Positions 1-9,270 of a stretch of DNA of 64,000 bases are shown piece after piece (the first letter of the stretch is position 1; the number at the start of each line of letters is the position of its first letter). The notes under the pieces are model-generated. The model was not told the DNA's origin. It ran no database searches and was given only the letters and a program-made list of their open reading frames with translations. This DNA comes from Prochlorococcus sp. MIT 0604 (GTDB lineage: Bacteria > Cyanobacteriota > Cyanobacteriia > PCC-6307 > Cyanobiaceae): assembly GCF_000757845.1 (NCBI RefSeq), contig NZ_CP007753.1:62001-126000 (forward strand). The letters run 5' to 3'. Both the position numbers and the translations under genes were made by a program.

Positions 1-1425
1 ATCAGTGTTGATGTAAAGGGTTTTGAAGAAGAAATGAATGCACAAAAAGAGAGAGCTAAAGCTGCTTCAACTAACATTGATTTGACATTAGAGGGATCAT
101 TAGAGCGAGAAATAGATCTTTTTAACAAAACTGTTTTTAATGGTTATAATTCACTCCTTTCGGAAGCTGAAATCAAGGGTATATTCCTGGATTCAACATT
201 AGTTAAGCAAGCAAGTGAAGGTCAGAAAGTTTTAATTGTTCTTGATCAGACAACTTTTTATGGAGAATCTGGCGGGCAAGTTGGTGATATTGGAACGATA
301 TTTTCAAAAGATGTAGAGGTTTTGGTTGATAATGTTATTCGAAAGAAAAATGTTTTTTTACATTATGGAACGATCAAAAAAGGAATATTAACTATTGGAC
401 AAAAAGTTAAGACTAATGTTAGCTCCTCTAACAGAGCTAAGGCTGCTGCAAATCATACAGCTACTCATTTATTACAATCTGCACTTAAATCAGTTGTTAA
501 TGAAAGTGTTGGACAAAAAGGTTCATTGGTAGCCTTTAATAAATTACGATTTGACTTTAATTCCTCTAATCCTATTTCTAAAGATCAAATTTCTAAGATT
601 GAGACTTTAGTTAACTCTTGGATTATGGAAAATCATGCCCTAGAAATAAAAAATATGACTAAGAGTAAGGCTCTTGAAAAGGGCGCAGTCGCCATGTTTG
701 GAGAAAAATATGATGATGTAGTCCGCGTTGTTAATGTACCTGGAGTTTCAATGGAACTTTGTGGTGGCACACATGTTAAAACTACATCTGAATTAGGTTC
801 TTTCAAAATAATTAGTGAGGAAGGAATCTCAGCTGGAGTCAGAAGAATCGAAGCATTATCAGGTCAATCAGCATTAGACTATTTCAGTGATAGAAATGCT
901 TTAGTAAATCAACTAAGTGATTTGTTAAAAGCAAATCCTAATCAACTTTTTGAAAGGGTTAATAATTTGCAAGCAGAGCTTATTAATAAGAATAAAGAGA
1001 TACAAAAAATGAAAGATGAAATTGCATATTTTAAATACTCTTCTATAAAATCATCCGCAGAAATAGTAAATTCTTTTTCAATTTTGGTAAATCAGATTGA
1101 TGGCTTAGATGGGAATTCTTTGCAATCTGCAGCACTTAATTTAACTTCTCATTTAGGAAATAAAGCAATAGTGATTCTTGGGGGAATACCAAATCCAGAA
1201 AATAGAAAGTTGTTATTTGTAGTTTCTTTAGGTGATGATGTAGTAAAAATAGGATTACATGCAGGTAAATTAATTAATGAGATTGCAAGAATTTGTTCGG
1301 GAGGTGGAGGAGGAAAGCCTAACTTTGCTCAAGCAGGTGCTAAAGATATTGATAAGTTAGGTGATGCTCTAGATTATGCTAAAAATTATTTGCAAAAAAC
1401 ATTAGATAGTTATTCTGATAAATAA
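1..1425 (+). CDS. alaS: Alanyl-tRNA synthetase, C-terminal part (5' end outside window)
   Basis: The reading frame is open from base 1, so this is the 3' part (about 474 codons) of a gene that begins upstream of the window. It charges tRNA-Ala with alanine and removes mischarged Ser/Gly. The fragment covers the editing domain, with the zinc-type motifs HTATH (about residue 150 of the fragment) and CGGTH (about 255). The C-Ala domain follows, ending in a glycine-rich [13 protein letters not shown] motif close to the stop. The catalytic domain is not in view. Its last 16 bases overlap the end of the convergent speA gene. Family assignment is secure; the true start cannot be seen. Confidence 0.97.
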   Translation: MSVDVKGFEEEMNAQKERAKAASTNIDLTLEGSLEREIDLFNKTVFNGYNSLLSEAEIKGIFLDSTLVKQASEGQKVLIVLDQTTFYGESGGQVGDIGTIFSKDVEVLVDNVIRKKNVFLHYGTIKKGILTIGQKVKTNVSSSNRAKAAANHTATHLLQSALKSVVNESVGQKGSLVAFNKLRFDFNSSNPISKDQISKIETLVNSWIMENHALEIKNMTKSKALEKGAVAMFGEKYDDVVRVVNVPGVSMELCGGTHVKTTSELGSFKIISEEGISAGVRRIEALSGQSALDYFSDRNALVNQLSDLLKANPNQLFERVNNLQAELINKNKEIQKMKDEIAYFKYSSIKSSAEIVNSFSILVNQIDGLDGNSLQSAALNLTSHLGNKAIVILGGIPNPENRKLLFVVSLGDDVVKIGLHAGKLINEIARICSGGGGGKPNFAQAGAKDIDKLGDALDYAKNYLQKTLDSYSDK

Positions 1426-3356
1426 CTACTTTTTCTGAGACTAATTTCGATTTGATCCATTAATTTCCTTGCTTCTTCAATAGTTAATTTTTTTTGATCA
1501 ATTGCTGATTCAGTATTAATTCTTATAGATTCAACCAAAGAAGCTGAGCTATAATCTAACAATTGTAAAATTTCAGATTTACTGTCCTCTTTAATAATAT
1601 TTTTGACCTTGTATGAATCATCTTGATTTATGTCTATATAAACAACGTTTGTACTGCCAAATAAATTGTGCAAGTTTCCTAATGCTTCTTGATAGGCTCC
1701 AGTCATAAAAATTCCAACTAGATAATCTTTATCTTTCTCTGGCTTATGTAAATTTAGTAATGATTTAATTTTTCCATCATCAATAAAATTATTTAGTTTC
1801 CCATCTGAATCACAAGTTAAATCTGCAAAGTTGCCTTTGCAGAACGGCTCCTCTAAGTGCCTGTGTATTGGTACTATTGGAAAAATCTGATTTATTGCCC
1901 AGCTATCGGGAATAGATTTAAAGATAGATAAATTTGCATAATAAGTTGATGCAAGAGTTTCTGTAATTTCAGATAAATCAGGGTGATTGATTTCATCATT
2001 ATTCAGGTTATTAGAAATTTCTTTTGCGCAAGCCCAAGTAATTTCTTCGGCATAAGCTCTTTCTGCCAAACTTAAAAATCCTAATCTAAAAGCTACTAAG
2101 CAATCTTCTTTAAACTTTTTTGCATCATTCCATAGTTCAATTATTTGAGATAAATTTATTTTTTTATCTTTAAGTTTTTTTAATTCATAGAAAGTTTCAA
2201 GTAAGTTTGAAATTATTAATTGTTGATTTTTGTTATCAAAAATTTGTAGTTTGGAACTGACATGGCTTGTTCCTAAGACATTAAAAATTAAAACTGAACA
2301 ATGACTAATTATTGCTCTTCCACTTTCTGAGATTATGGTTGGATGCTTGATATTATTTAATTCACATGAATCCTTAATAGTTGCAATTACATCGTTAGCA
2401 TAATTTTGCAAAGAATAATTAGTAGAGGTGTTTGAGGAGGTTTTAGTTCCATCAAAATCTATCCCTAATCCTCCCCCAACGTCGATATATTGCATAGGGG
2501 CTCCCAGTTTGCATAGTTCAACATATATTTGACTCGCTTCTTGTAATGCATCTTTGATCACAGCAATATCACTTATTTGACTGCCTATATGAAAATGGAG
2601 CAATTTCATTTCGTTGATAAGATTTGCTTCTTTTAGTTCTTTTATTGTCAACATAATTTCTGGGATTGATAATCCAAATTTGGAATTATCTCCAATAGAT
2701 TTACCCCACCTACCACTACTTTTACTTGATAACTTTGCTCTAATTCCTATCAATGGAGTCGCGTTAAGTTCTTGAACTGCTTCAATAATTCTTTTTACCT
2801 CATCTCGTTGTTCAATAACTATTATTGGATTTTTGCCTAGTTTTCTGGCCAAAGTAGCAATCTCAATATATTTTTTATCTTTATATCCGTTGCATATTAA
2901 TAATGAATTTTGGTTTTCAAGAAGTGCAAGGCCAATTAATAGTTCTGATTTACTTCCTACTTCTAAACCAAAATTCCATTGGCTACCAAACTCTATTATC
3001 TTTTCTAGAACATTTTTCTGTTGGTTACATTTGACAGGAAAAACGCCTTGATAAATGTTCTTATATTTATAGGTTTTTATTGCTTTTAAAAAAGAGTCAT
3101 GTAATGCATTTATGCGATCTTTCAAGATATCATTAAATCTTATAATTAATGGAGGATTGATTTCTCTACTCTTAAGTTCTTTGACAAGCTTAAAAAGATC
3201 AATCTTATTTTCAGATTTTATATCTTTAGTTACTGATATATTTCCTTTGGAATTTATAGAAAAATATTTATCTCCCCATTTGTCTATGTTGTAAGTCGAA
3301 ATACTATCTTCAATAGTCCAAATATTCTTTAATTTTTTCGGCTCAAAATTGGTCAA
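1410..3356 (-). CDS. speA: Biosynthetic arginine decarboxylase
   Basis: PLP-dependent decarboxylase converting arginine to agmatine, the first step of polyamine synthesis. At 648 residues it has the usual length of the SpeA (fold III) family. Visible motifs are the PLP-lysine region FPVKCNQ (about residue 109), HFHIGSQ (about 255) and the phosphate-binding glycine loop [12 protein letters not shown] (about 292). A C-terminal catalytic-site region with [14 protein letters not shown] lies near residue 555. The gene is convergent with alaS, overlapping by 16 bases, and divergent from ndk with a 122-base spacer that must hold both promoters. Nothing unusual was seen. Confidence 0.96.
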   Translation of the reverse strand: MTNFEPKKLKNIWTIEDSISTYNIDKWGDKYFSINSKGNISVTKDIKSENKIDLFKLVKELKSREINPPLIIRFNDILKDRINALHDSFLKAIKTYKYKNIYQGVFPVKCNQQKNVLEKIIEFGSQWNFGLEVGSKSELLIGLALLENQNSLLICNGYKDKKYIEIATLARKLGKNPIIVIEQRDEVKRIIEAVQELNATPLIGIRAKLSSKSSGRWGKSIGDNSKFGLSIPEIMLTIKELKEANLINEMKLLHFHIGSQISDIAVIKDALQEASQIYVELCKLGAPMQYIDVGGGLGIDFDGTKTSSNTSTNYSLQNYANDVIATIKDSCELNNIKHPTIISESGRAIISHCSVLIFNVLGTSHVSSKLQIFDNKNQQLIISNLLETFYELKKLKDKKINLSQIIELWNDAKKFKEDCLVAFRLGFLSLAERAYAEEITWACAKEISNNLNNDEINHPDLSEITETLASTYYANLSIFKSIPDSWAINQIFPIVPIHRHLEEPFCKGNFADLTCDSDGKLNNFIDDGKIKSLLNLHKPEKDKDYLVGIFMTGAYQEALGNLHNLFGSTNVVYIDINQDDSYKVKNIIKEDSKSEILQLLDYSSASLVESIRINTESAIDQKKLTIEEARKLMDQIEISLRKSSYLSE

Positions 3357-3478
3357 TTTATTTCTTAGTGATTAATAAATGTTTTTGAAAATAACTCAAA
3401 ACAATATCTCTTATTTTAATGATTACTTGCCAAGTTACCACCCAAAAGATGAATATACATAGAGTGATTATTAACTAA

Positions 3479-3937
3479 ATGACCAAAGAGAGAACCTTTA
3501 TTGCAATTAAACCAGATGGAGTTCAAAGAGGATATGTTGCTGAGATTATTGGCAGATTTGAAAAAAAAGGATTTAAATTGGTTGGATTAAAGCAATTAAT
3601 TCCTTCAAAAGATCTTGCTCAAAATCATTATGGAGTACATAGAGAAAGACCTTTTTTTGGTGATTTAGTAGACTTTATTTCAAGTGGTCCTGTTGTAGCA
3701 ATGGTGTGGGAAGGCGAAGGAGTTATTTTGAGTGCTAGAAAACTAATAGGTGCAACAAAACCTCTAGAAGCAGAACCTGGCACAATTAGAGGCGATTTAG
3801 CTATTGATATTGGGAGGAATATTATTCATGGTTCTGATGGAGAAGATACAGCAAAATTTGAAATTGATCTATGGTTTAACGAAGAGGAATTATGTGAGTG
3901 GGAAACATCTGATTCGAAATGGCGATCTGAAAATTAA
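3479..3937 (+). CDS. ndk: Nucleoside diphosphate kinase
   Basis: Cytosolic enzyme moving the gamma-phosphate between NTPs and NDPs through a phospho-histidine. The 152-residue length is canonical. The N-terminal [15 protein letters not shown] motif is present, and the active-site histidine is H117 in the NIIHGSD motif. The start ATG immediately follows an AT-rich spacer with no obvious Shine-Dalgarno site, as is common in this window. It ends 3 bases before the convergent oxidase gene. Confidence 0.98.
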   Translation: MTKERTFIAIKPDGVQRGYVAEIIGRFEKKGFKLVGLKQLIPSKDLAQNHYGVHRERPFFGDLVDFISSGPVVAMVWEGEGVILSARKLIGATKPLEAEPGTIRGDLAIDIGRNIIHGSDGEDTAKFEIDLWFNEEELCEWETSDSKWRSEN

Positions 3938-3940
3938 AAT

Positions 3941-5050
3941 TTAAATATCGAATCTATCTAAACTAAATTTCTCTAAAAAGATTTTTTCTATATCGCTGAG
4001 ACATTTATTTTGAACTATTTTCAAAAGAAGATCACTTGTTAATGCAGAAAATAAAACTCCATTTCTGTAATGTCCTGTAGCTATAAAAAGGTTTTCAATT
4101 TTTGATTTTCCAATTATTGGTTTAATGTCTGGAGTGCACGGTCTAAATCCCCACCAATGTTCCATTTGTGGCCAATTAATAGCTTCTGGTAATAAGGAGC
4201 GAATACCTTCTTGCAGTTGTTTTATTCCATTAGGAGTATTGCCATGATTAAATTTTGAATCTTTTTCAACTGTAGCTCCAACGATAATAAGTCCGTCATC
4301 ACGAGGAACAAGATAAGTTTTTGGTCCAAAAATAACTCTTTTCAAAAAATTTGTTGGACCTTGTATAGATAGCATTTGTCCCTTTACAGGAAAGACTGGA
4401 ATCTTTTTAAAAATTTTTTTACTCCAAGCACCACTGCATATAATTGCTTTTTGGCAGTTAATTATTTTTAGTTCCCCAGTCGCACATAAAACTTTTGCAC
4501 CAGTAATTTTGTTTTTTTCTAATTTTAAATCCTCTACTTCTGATCCTTCTTGAAATTCAACTCCATGCAATGAGCATGCTCTCTCAAGAGCGCGCATCAG
4601 TCTTCTTCTGTTATCTATTTGACCATCTTGTTCAAATAGTAAACCATGTTTCCAAATAGAATTCATTCCATTAATTTCTGTTTGAAGGTCTTTGTGATTT
4701 AAATATTTTCCATATTGATAAGTGGGAAACTTTTCAAGATCTTCTTTATTTTTAAAAGGAACTACTATGCCACATTTTTTTAAACCGCATTTAATATTAC
4801 TATCTTGCTCAATACTTTTTATCCACTTTGGAATTAGACCTTGACTTTCTTGGCCAAATTTTAGTAACTCATCTTCGAGCCCTTCGGCATGAGTAGCTAA
4901 CATTCCTGCAGCAACAAATCCAGCTGATTCATTTCTGTTTTTGCTTAAAACTAAAACTTTGAAATTATTTCTAGCAAATTCATAAGCAATAGATAAACCA
5001 ACAAGTCCACCGCCAATAATTAATATTGAATTTTTTGTTTCTTGTGTCAT
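3941..5050 (-). CDS. thiO: FAD-dependent glycine/D-amino-acid oxidase (ThiO/DadA family)
   Basis: A 369-residue flavoprotein of the DAO superfamily. The Rossmann FAD-binding motif IIGGGLVGLSIAYEF spans about residues 11-25, and a C-terminal FAD contact is seen in GHYRNGVLFSA (about residue 328). In the family, ThiO oxidises glycine to iminoacetate for the thiazole of thiamine, while DadA-like members act on D-amino acids. The length and the motif GMLATHAEG near residue 48 favour ThiO, but substrate cannot be fixed from sequence. It is convergent with ndk (3 bases apart) and divergent from gatB. No fusion to ThiG is seen. Confidence 0.85.
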   Translation of the reverse strand: MTQETKNSILIIGGGLVGLSIAYEFARNNFKVLVLSKNRNESAGFVAAGMLATHAEGLEDELLKFGQESQGLIPKWIKSIEQDSNIKCGLKKCGIVVPFKNKEDLEKFPTYQYGKYLNHKDLQTEINGMNSIWKHGLLFEQDGQIDNRRRLMRALERACSLHGVEFQEGSEVEDLKLEKNKITGAKVLCATGELKIINCQKAIICSGAWSKKIFKKIPVFPVKGQMLSIQGPTNFLKRVIFGPKTYLVPRDDGLIIVGATVEKDSKFNHGNTPNGIKQLQEGIRSLLPEAINWPQMEHWWGFRPCTPDIKPIIGKSKIENLFIATGHYRNGVLFSALTSDLLLKIVQNKCLSDIEKIFLEKFSLDRFDI

Positions 5051-5129
5051 TTAATAATTAATATTTTTATTTGTGTTTTGGTACTCTTTTCCTTTATATC
5101 CAATATTATTAATAAAGAGACTTTTGATA

Positions 5130-6602
5130 ATGAACAATTTGGAATCTTGGGAAGCTGTGATTGGTTTGGAAACTCATGTACAGCTTAATACGAAAAGTAA
5201 AATATTCACATCTGCGTCAACAGCTTTTGGTGATGCACCTAATACGCATATAGATCCTGTAGTTTGTGGGTTACCAGGAACTCTTCCAGTTTTGAATGAG
5301 ACTGTTCTTGAGTATGCTGTAAAAACTTCTTTAGCATTAAATTTAAATGTTGCAGAACATTGTAAATTTGATAGAAAACAATATTTTTATCCTGATCTGC
5401 CTAAAAATTATCAAATCTCACAATTTGATGAGCCACTAGCTGAAAATGGCTGGTTAGAGGTTGAAATAATTGAAAAAGACAAAGAACCTTATATCAAAAA
5501 AATTGGTATAGAAAGGCTTCATATGGAAGAAGACGCAGGAAAACTAGTTCATTCAGGTAGTGACAGATTAGCTGGTTCTAAGTATTCTTTAGTTGACTAC
5601 AATCGCGCCGGAATAGCACTTTGTGAGATTGTAAGTAAACCAGATATTAGATCAGGTAAAGAGGCATCTGAATATGCTTCAGAGATTAGAAGAACAGTTA
5701 GATATTTAGGTGTATCAGACGGAAATATGCAAGAGGGTTCATTACGCTGTGATGTCAATATTTCAGTGAGAAAAGGACCTGATGCTCCTTTTGGTACCAA
5801 AGTGGAAATAAAAAATATGAATTCATTTTCTGCAATTCAAAAGGCTTGTGATTATGAAATAGCCAGACAAATAGAAGTTTATGAAAATGGAGGAAAAATT
5901 GTCCAAGAAACAAGGTTATGGGATGAAGCTAAGCAATTAACTAAAAGTATGAGATTAAAAGAAGGTAGCAGTGACTATAGATATTTTCCTGATCCTGACT
6001 TAGGGCCAATTGAAATAACAAAAGCCCAACAAGAAATATGGTTTAAAGAACTACCAGAATTACCCTCAATGAAAAGAAATAAATATGTCCTTCAATTTGG
6101 GTTATCTGCATATGATGCAAGGGTAATTTCTGATGAAATAAGCATGGCAAACTTTTTTGAAGAAACAGTAGCAAATGGCGCCGAGGCCAAACTAGCTTCA
6201 AATTGGGTAACAAGTGATATTGTGGGCTATTTAAAATCAAACAAACTAAGTTTTAGAGAATTAAAGCTTACTCCTGAAAATCTTGCTGAAATGATTAGCA
6301 TGATTTCAAAAAATATAATTAGTGGAAAAATTGCAAAAGAAATTTTACCTGAACTTATTCAAAAAAATATTTCTCCGAAAAAATTAGTTGAAGAAAAAGG
6401 GTTGGCAATGATATCTGATTCTTCAAGTATTTTACCAATAATTGATGAACTTATAAATGAATATCCAAATGAAGTTCAAGCATTTAAAAATGGTAAATCT
6501 AAGTTACTCGGTTTTTTTGTTGGTCAACTTATGAAAAGAACTAAAGGTAAAGCTGACCCGAAACTTGCAAATAAACTTCTTATGGAAAAATTGAATAGCT
6601 GA
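5130..6602 (+). CDS. gatB: Aspartyl/glutamyl-tRNA amidotransferase subunit B
   Basis: The tRNA-binding kinase subunit of GatCAB, which converts Glu-tRNA(Gln), and in some species Asp-tRNA(Asn), to the amidated form. The ATG at 5130 is chosen because MNNLESWEAVIGLETHVQL matches the family N-terminus; an in-frame ATG at 5073 would add 19 atypical residues. The catalytic GatB_N domain includes the motif NMQEGSLRCDVNISV. A helical Yqey-like tail runs to residue 490 and ends KADPKLANKLLMEKLN. It is divergent from the oxidase gene and convergent with coaE, 3 bases apart. gatA and gatC are not in the window. Confidence 0.97.
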   Translation: MNNLESWEAVIGLETHVQLNTKSKIFTSASTAFGDAPNTHIDPVVCGLPGTLPVLNETVLEYAVKTSLALNLNVAEHCKFDRKQYFYPDLPKNYQISQFDEPLAENGWLEVEIIEKDKEPYIKKIGIERLHMEEDAGKLVHSGSDRLAGSKYSLVDYNRAGIALCEIVSKPDIRSGKEASEYASEIRRTVRYLGVSDGNMQEGSLRCDVNISVRKGPDAPFGTKVEIKNMNSFSAIQKACDYEIARQIEVYENGGKIVQETRLWDEAKQLTKSMRLKEGSSDYRYFPDPDLGPIEITKAQQEIWFKELPELPSMKRNKYVLQFGLSAYDARVISDEISMANFFEETVANGAEAKLASNWVTSDIVGYLKSNKLSFRELKLTPENLAEMISMISKNIISGKIAKEILPELIQKNISPKKLVEEKGLAMISDSSSILPIIDELINEYPNEVQAFKNGKSKLLGFFVGQLMKRTKGKADPKLANKLLMEKLNS

Positions 6603-6605
6603 AGC

Positions 6606-7223
6606 TTAAAGAAGTTCTTTTAACGTATTGATCCATTTATTTTGATCATCTGAATTATCTATAATAATATCTGATAATTTTCTTTTTTCTTCAAAACTTA
6701 ATTGAAAATTTATCAATTCATATGCTTCTTTTTCGCTAATTTTATCTCTTTTGATAAGTCTTTTTTTTTGTAGTTCTTTAGAACATTTAACTAACCATAT
6801 TTCAGTGCAAATATCTTCAAATTTTGCTTCAAATAATAATGGAATAACCAATACTATAGTTTGATTATTTGCGTATTGCCTACATTCTTCTATCATTTTT
6901 TCTTTAATTAAGGGGTGAAGCAGTTTTTCAATCCATTCTTTACTTTCTGAATGTTTAAAAATAATCTTCCTTAGAAGTTTTCTGTTTATTTCTCTTTCTG
7001 AATTATTGCTTTTATCAATAATTTTATTGCCAAAATAATCTAAAATTTTTTCATATCCATATGTGTTTGGCTTGATTAATTCTCTTGATAAATGATCTGC
7101 ATCTAATATTGGAATGTTTTTATGTTTTTTAATATAATTAGTTATGGTTGTTTTCCCACTTGCAATACCACCTGTTAGACCAATTCTTCTTTGGTTGTTT
7201 TTTGATTTTTGAAGAATATCCAT
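6606..7223 (-). CDS. coaE: Dephospho-CoA kinase
   Basis: Last enzyme of coenzyme A synthesis; it phosphorylates the ribose 3'-OH of dephospho-CoA. The 205-residue length is typical. The P-loop GLTGGIASGKTT is at residues 15-26, DADHLSRELI follows near residue 41, and the lid/helical region LLHPLIKEKM near residue 101. It is divergent from argJ with a 76-base spacer. coaX, an earlier enzyme of the same pathway, lies separately at 41430-42119. Confidence 0.96.
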   Translation of the reverse strand: MDILQKSKNNQRRIGLTGGIASGKTTITNYIKKHKNIPILDADHLSRELIKPNTYGYEKILDYFGNKIIDKSNNSEREINRKLLRKIIFKHSESKEWIEKLLHPLIKEKMIEECRQYANNQTIVLVIPLLFEAKFEDICTEIWLVKCSKELQKKRLIKRDKISEKEAYELINFQLSFEEKRKLSDIIIDNSDDQNKWINTLKELL

Positions 7224-7299
7224 ATAATTAATAATAATCTAATTTCTTAGTTTCATTAGCATTAAAGAGTAGTTAGTATAAATTAGAATACCAAAAAGT

Positions 7300-8538
7300 T
7301 TGAGCCAGTCAGATTCCAATTGGTCGTTTGTTGATGACAGTAAGGTAATACCTAAGGGGTTTCTTTTTGCTGGGATATCTGCTGGATTAAAAACCTCTAA
7401 TAAAAAGGATTTAGCACTAATACTCGCTCCAGAAGGAAGTATTTTTAGTGGGATGTTTACTCAATCAATAGTTCGAGCTTCTTGTGTGGATATTTGTGAG
7501 GAAAGGATTAAAACAACTTCAGGTTTTTTACGAGCAATACTAATTAATTCTGGTCAAGCGAATGCATGTACAGGAAATCTTGGAATTCAACATTTTCAAA
7601 TTGCTACAGGAAAGATTGCGGAACTTTTAGGAATAAAAGAAGAAGAAGTTTTAATGTGCTCAACTGGTGTCATTGGTGTTCCAATTCAAATAAATGATTT
7701 AATAAAAAATTTACCGAGTTTAGTAAGTAATTTGAATAGTAATAATTTTCAAAATGCAGCAGAAGCAATTTTAACTACTGATTTGACTTTGAAAAAGGTT
7801 TTAATAGAGACGACTATTCAAGGTAGAAAAATAAAAATAGCAGGATTTGCAAAAGGTTCAGGAATGATTTACCCCAACATGGCTACAATGCTTGCTTTTC
7901 TAACATGTGATGCTGGCATTCAAAAAGAAGTATGGGACAAAATGATTGCTATTGCGGTTAAAAAATCTTTTAATGCAATATCAGTTGATGGAGAGACAAG
8001 CACAAATGATTCTTTTGTTGGAATAAATGCAGGAGAGAAAATTGAAAAAAGGTTTTTTCCAATTATCCAGGAAGGTATTGATATTGTATGTCAAAACTTG
8101 GCAAAAAATATTGCAAGGGATGGAGAGGGAGCAAATTGTTTATTAGAAGTTATGGTTCAAGGAGCAAAAAAGACTGATGATGCAATTATGCTCGCGAAAT
8201 CTATTTGTAATTCTGCCTTGGTAAAAACTGCGATACATGGTTGTGATCCTAATTGGGGAAGAATCATTTCTGCTGCAGGTAATTCTGGAGTTAAATTCAA
8301 CTTAAACGACGTTGACTTGTATATAGGAAACACTCATATTTTGGAAAACGGTAATTTAAATAAATATGATTCACAAAAAGTCAAAGATTATATTAAGTCC
8401 AGAATGAAAGGTAGATATTTAGTAGATGATATTGTAAAAATTATGATTAATCTAAATTCTGGCGAATCGAAAGGCACAGCTTGGGGGTGCGATCTGTCTA
8501 AAAAGTATGTAGAAATAAACTCAGAATATACGACTTAA
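7300..8538 (+). CDS. argJ: Bifunctional ornithine acetyltransferase / N-acetylglutamate synthase
   Basis: ArgJ recycles the acetyl group from N-acetylornithine to glutamate in arginine synthesis. It is made as a precursor that self-cleaves between Ala and Thr of an ATM(L) motif. Here the motif is NMATMLAF, with the cut predicted at A195/T196 and T196 as the new nucleophile. At 412 residues the length is normal. The start is a TTG at 7300 that gives MSQSDSNWSFV, since no nearby ATG fits the family N-terminus. It is the last core gene before the accessory-looking block. Confidence 0.96.
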   Translation: MSQSDSNWSFVDDSKVIPKGFLFAGISAGLKTSNKKDLALILAPEGSIFSGMFTQSIVRASCVDICEERIKTTSGFLRAILINSGQANACTGNLGIQHFQIATGKIAELLGIKEEEVLMCSTGVIGVPIQINDLIKNLPSLVSNLNSNNFQNAAEAILTTDLTLKKVLIETTIQGRKIKIAGFAKGSGMIYPNMATMLAFLTCDAGIQKEVWDKMIAIAVKKSFNAISVDGETSTNDSFVGINAGEKIEKRFFPIIQEGIDIVCQNLAKNIARDGEGANCLLEVMVQGAKKTDDAIMLAKSICNSALVKTAIHGCDPNWGRIISAAGNSGVKFNLNDVDLYIGNTHILENGNLNKYDSQKVKDYIKSRMKGRYLVDDIVKIMINLNSGESKGTAWGCDLSKKYVEINSEYTT

Positions 8539-8584
8539 CGTAAAAACGCAGTTATAGCAATAGATCTGAGGATTGTATATATGT

Positions 8585-8603
8585 TGCTTACAGTCTGCTT
8601 ACA
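8585..8603. repeat. Paired direct repeat TGCTTACA, copy A (11-bp period)
   Basis: Two identical octamers TGCTTACA start at 8585 and 8596, exactly 11 bp apart, so both face the same side of the helix. The base before the first is G-T, giving GTTGCTTACA. The same arrangement recurs at 10212-10230. This copy lies in the gap between the convergent ends of argJ and the 55-aa small gene. A protein-binding site (operator, iteron or recombination arm site) is an inference. Confidence 0.55.
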
Positions 8604-8648
8604 TTAAATTAGGACTTATTATTACTAATTTAATTTAGTCGAAGTAGG

Positions 8649-8816
8649 TTAAACATATCCGTTAACTATGGTTGGATGTTCTTTGTTTTTGAACATTTTT
8701 CTATAATCATCATGCAATCTTTCAGTTGCCAATTTTCTTTTCTTCATGGCATCTCTGATTAGATCCATCTCATTGAATGTTCTATTGAGAATGGTGAATG
8801 GAGTAGTTAGTTTCAT
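8649..8816 (-). CDS. Small protein of unknown function, 55 aa (paralogue-like of the 60-aa neighbour)
   Basis: An ORF of 55 codons starting MKLTTPFTILNRTF and ending EHPTIVNGYV. It is basic and rich in charged residues, with no membrane segment or cysteine. A near-perfect Shine-Dalgarno AAGGAGGT sits 6 bases before the ATG, much stronger than is seen for most genes in this window. It shares with the upstream 60-aa protein the start MKL, the pattern FxIL at residues 7-10 and an EHPT motif near the C-terminus. It also shares the DNA around the start codon. It lies 38 bases downstream of that gene on the same strand, so the two are probably co-transcribed. No function is recognised. Confidence 0.72.
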   Translation of the reverse strand: MKLTTPFTILNRTFNEMDLIRDAMKKRKLATERLHDDYRKMFKNKEHPTIVNGYV

Positions 8817-8854
8817 AAAACCTCCTTTTTTAATAAAGACTAAAAATTAATAAC

Positions 8855-9037
8855 TCAGTCGCAGTAAATTAAACAATTTTGATTTGTTGGATGTTCTCTG
8901 CATTCTTTCTCCCAAAAGTTTTGAAACTCAGGGGTGCATTTCTCAAGTTCTTTTGGGGTTTCGTTTAGATTTAATCCTGCATAATTAAACGCAGTTAAGT
9001 ATCTTGGAAGAATGTTAAATTGATTGAATAGTTTCAT
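8855..9037 (-). CDS. Small cysteine-containing protein of unknown function, 60 aa
   Basis: Starts MKLFNQFNILPRYLTAFNY and ends with a cysteine-rich tail, EHPTNQNCLIYCD. The cysteines are C34, C46, C55 and C59. There is no clear signal peptide and no transmembrane helix. The Shine-Dalgarno AGGAGG is 6 bases before the ATG and the start context is almost the same as that of the downstream 55-aa gene. From memory, small MKL...HPT..C proteins recur in Prochlorococcus genomes, but that is recall and was not searched. The cysteines could bind a metal or form disulfides; this is inference. Confidence 0.78.
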   Translation of the reverse strand: MKLFNQFNILPRYLTAFNYAGLNLNETPKELEKCTPEFQNFWEKECREHPTNQNCLIYCD

Positions 9038-9093
9038 AAGACCTCCTAGATCTATATCTATATTGTCCTCTTATTAACTTTAAATTCATAGAG

Positions 9094-9256
9094 TATTATT
9101 ACCCGAGTAGAAGTGCTTTGTGGTTGTCACGACTATCTTTTCTAGTTCAGTAGGAGTAGAAATAATTCAGGAGTCAAAAGCACTTCATCGACTTTGTGGA
9201 CAGCGAGGTGCATACGACTCGAAGAGGGCAAACAAATGCCCTCTTATTTTATTTTT
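9094..9256 (+). ncRNA. Candidate structured small RNA ending in an intrinsic terminator
   Basis: No convincing ORF lies here, but the plus strand carries a plausible RNA gene. A -10-like TATTAT is at 9094-9099 and transcription could begin near 9105. The segment AGAAGTGCTTT (about 9109-9119) can pair with AAAGCACTTC (about 9177-9186). CGAGT (9104-9108) can pair with ACTCG near 9216-9220. The element ends with a GAGGGCA/TGCCCTC hairpin and a T-rich tail. The expected size is about 150 nt. Nested long-range pairing followed by a terminator is what is seen; that it is transcribed is inference. No known family (6S, SRP, Yfr1) was recognised. Confidence 0.5.
9222..9256 (+). terminator. Rho-independent terminator
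   Basis: Perfect 7-bp stem GAGGGCA / TGCCCTC around an AACAAA loop, followed on the plus strand by TTATTTTATTTTT. The T-tract lies only on the plus-strand side, so it does not end the minus-strand genes nearby. No plus-strand protein gene precedes it, which supports the RNA gene proposed upstream. Confidence 0.8.
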
Positions 9257-9270
9257 GGTCAATTTGATTT

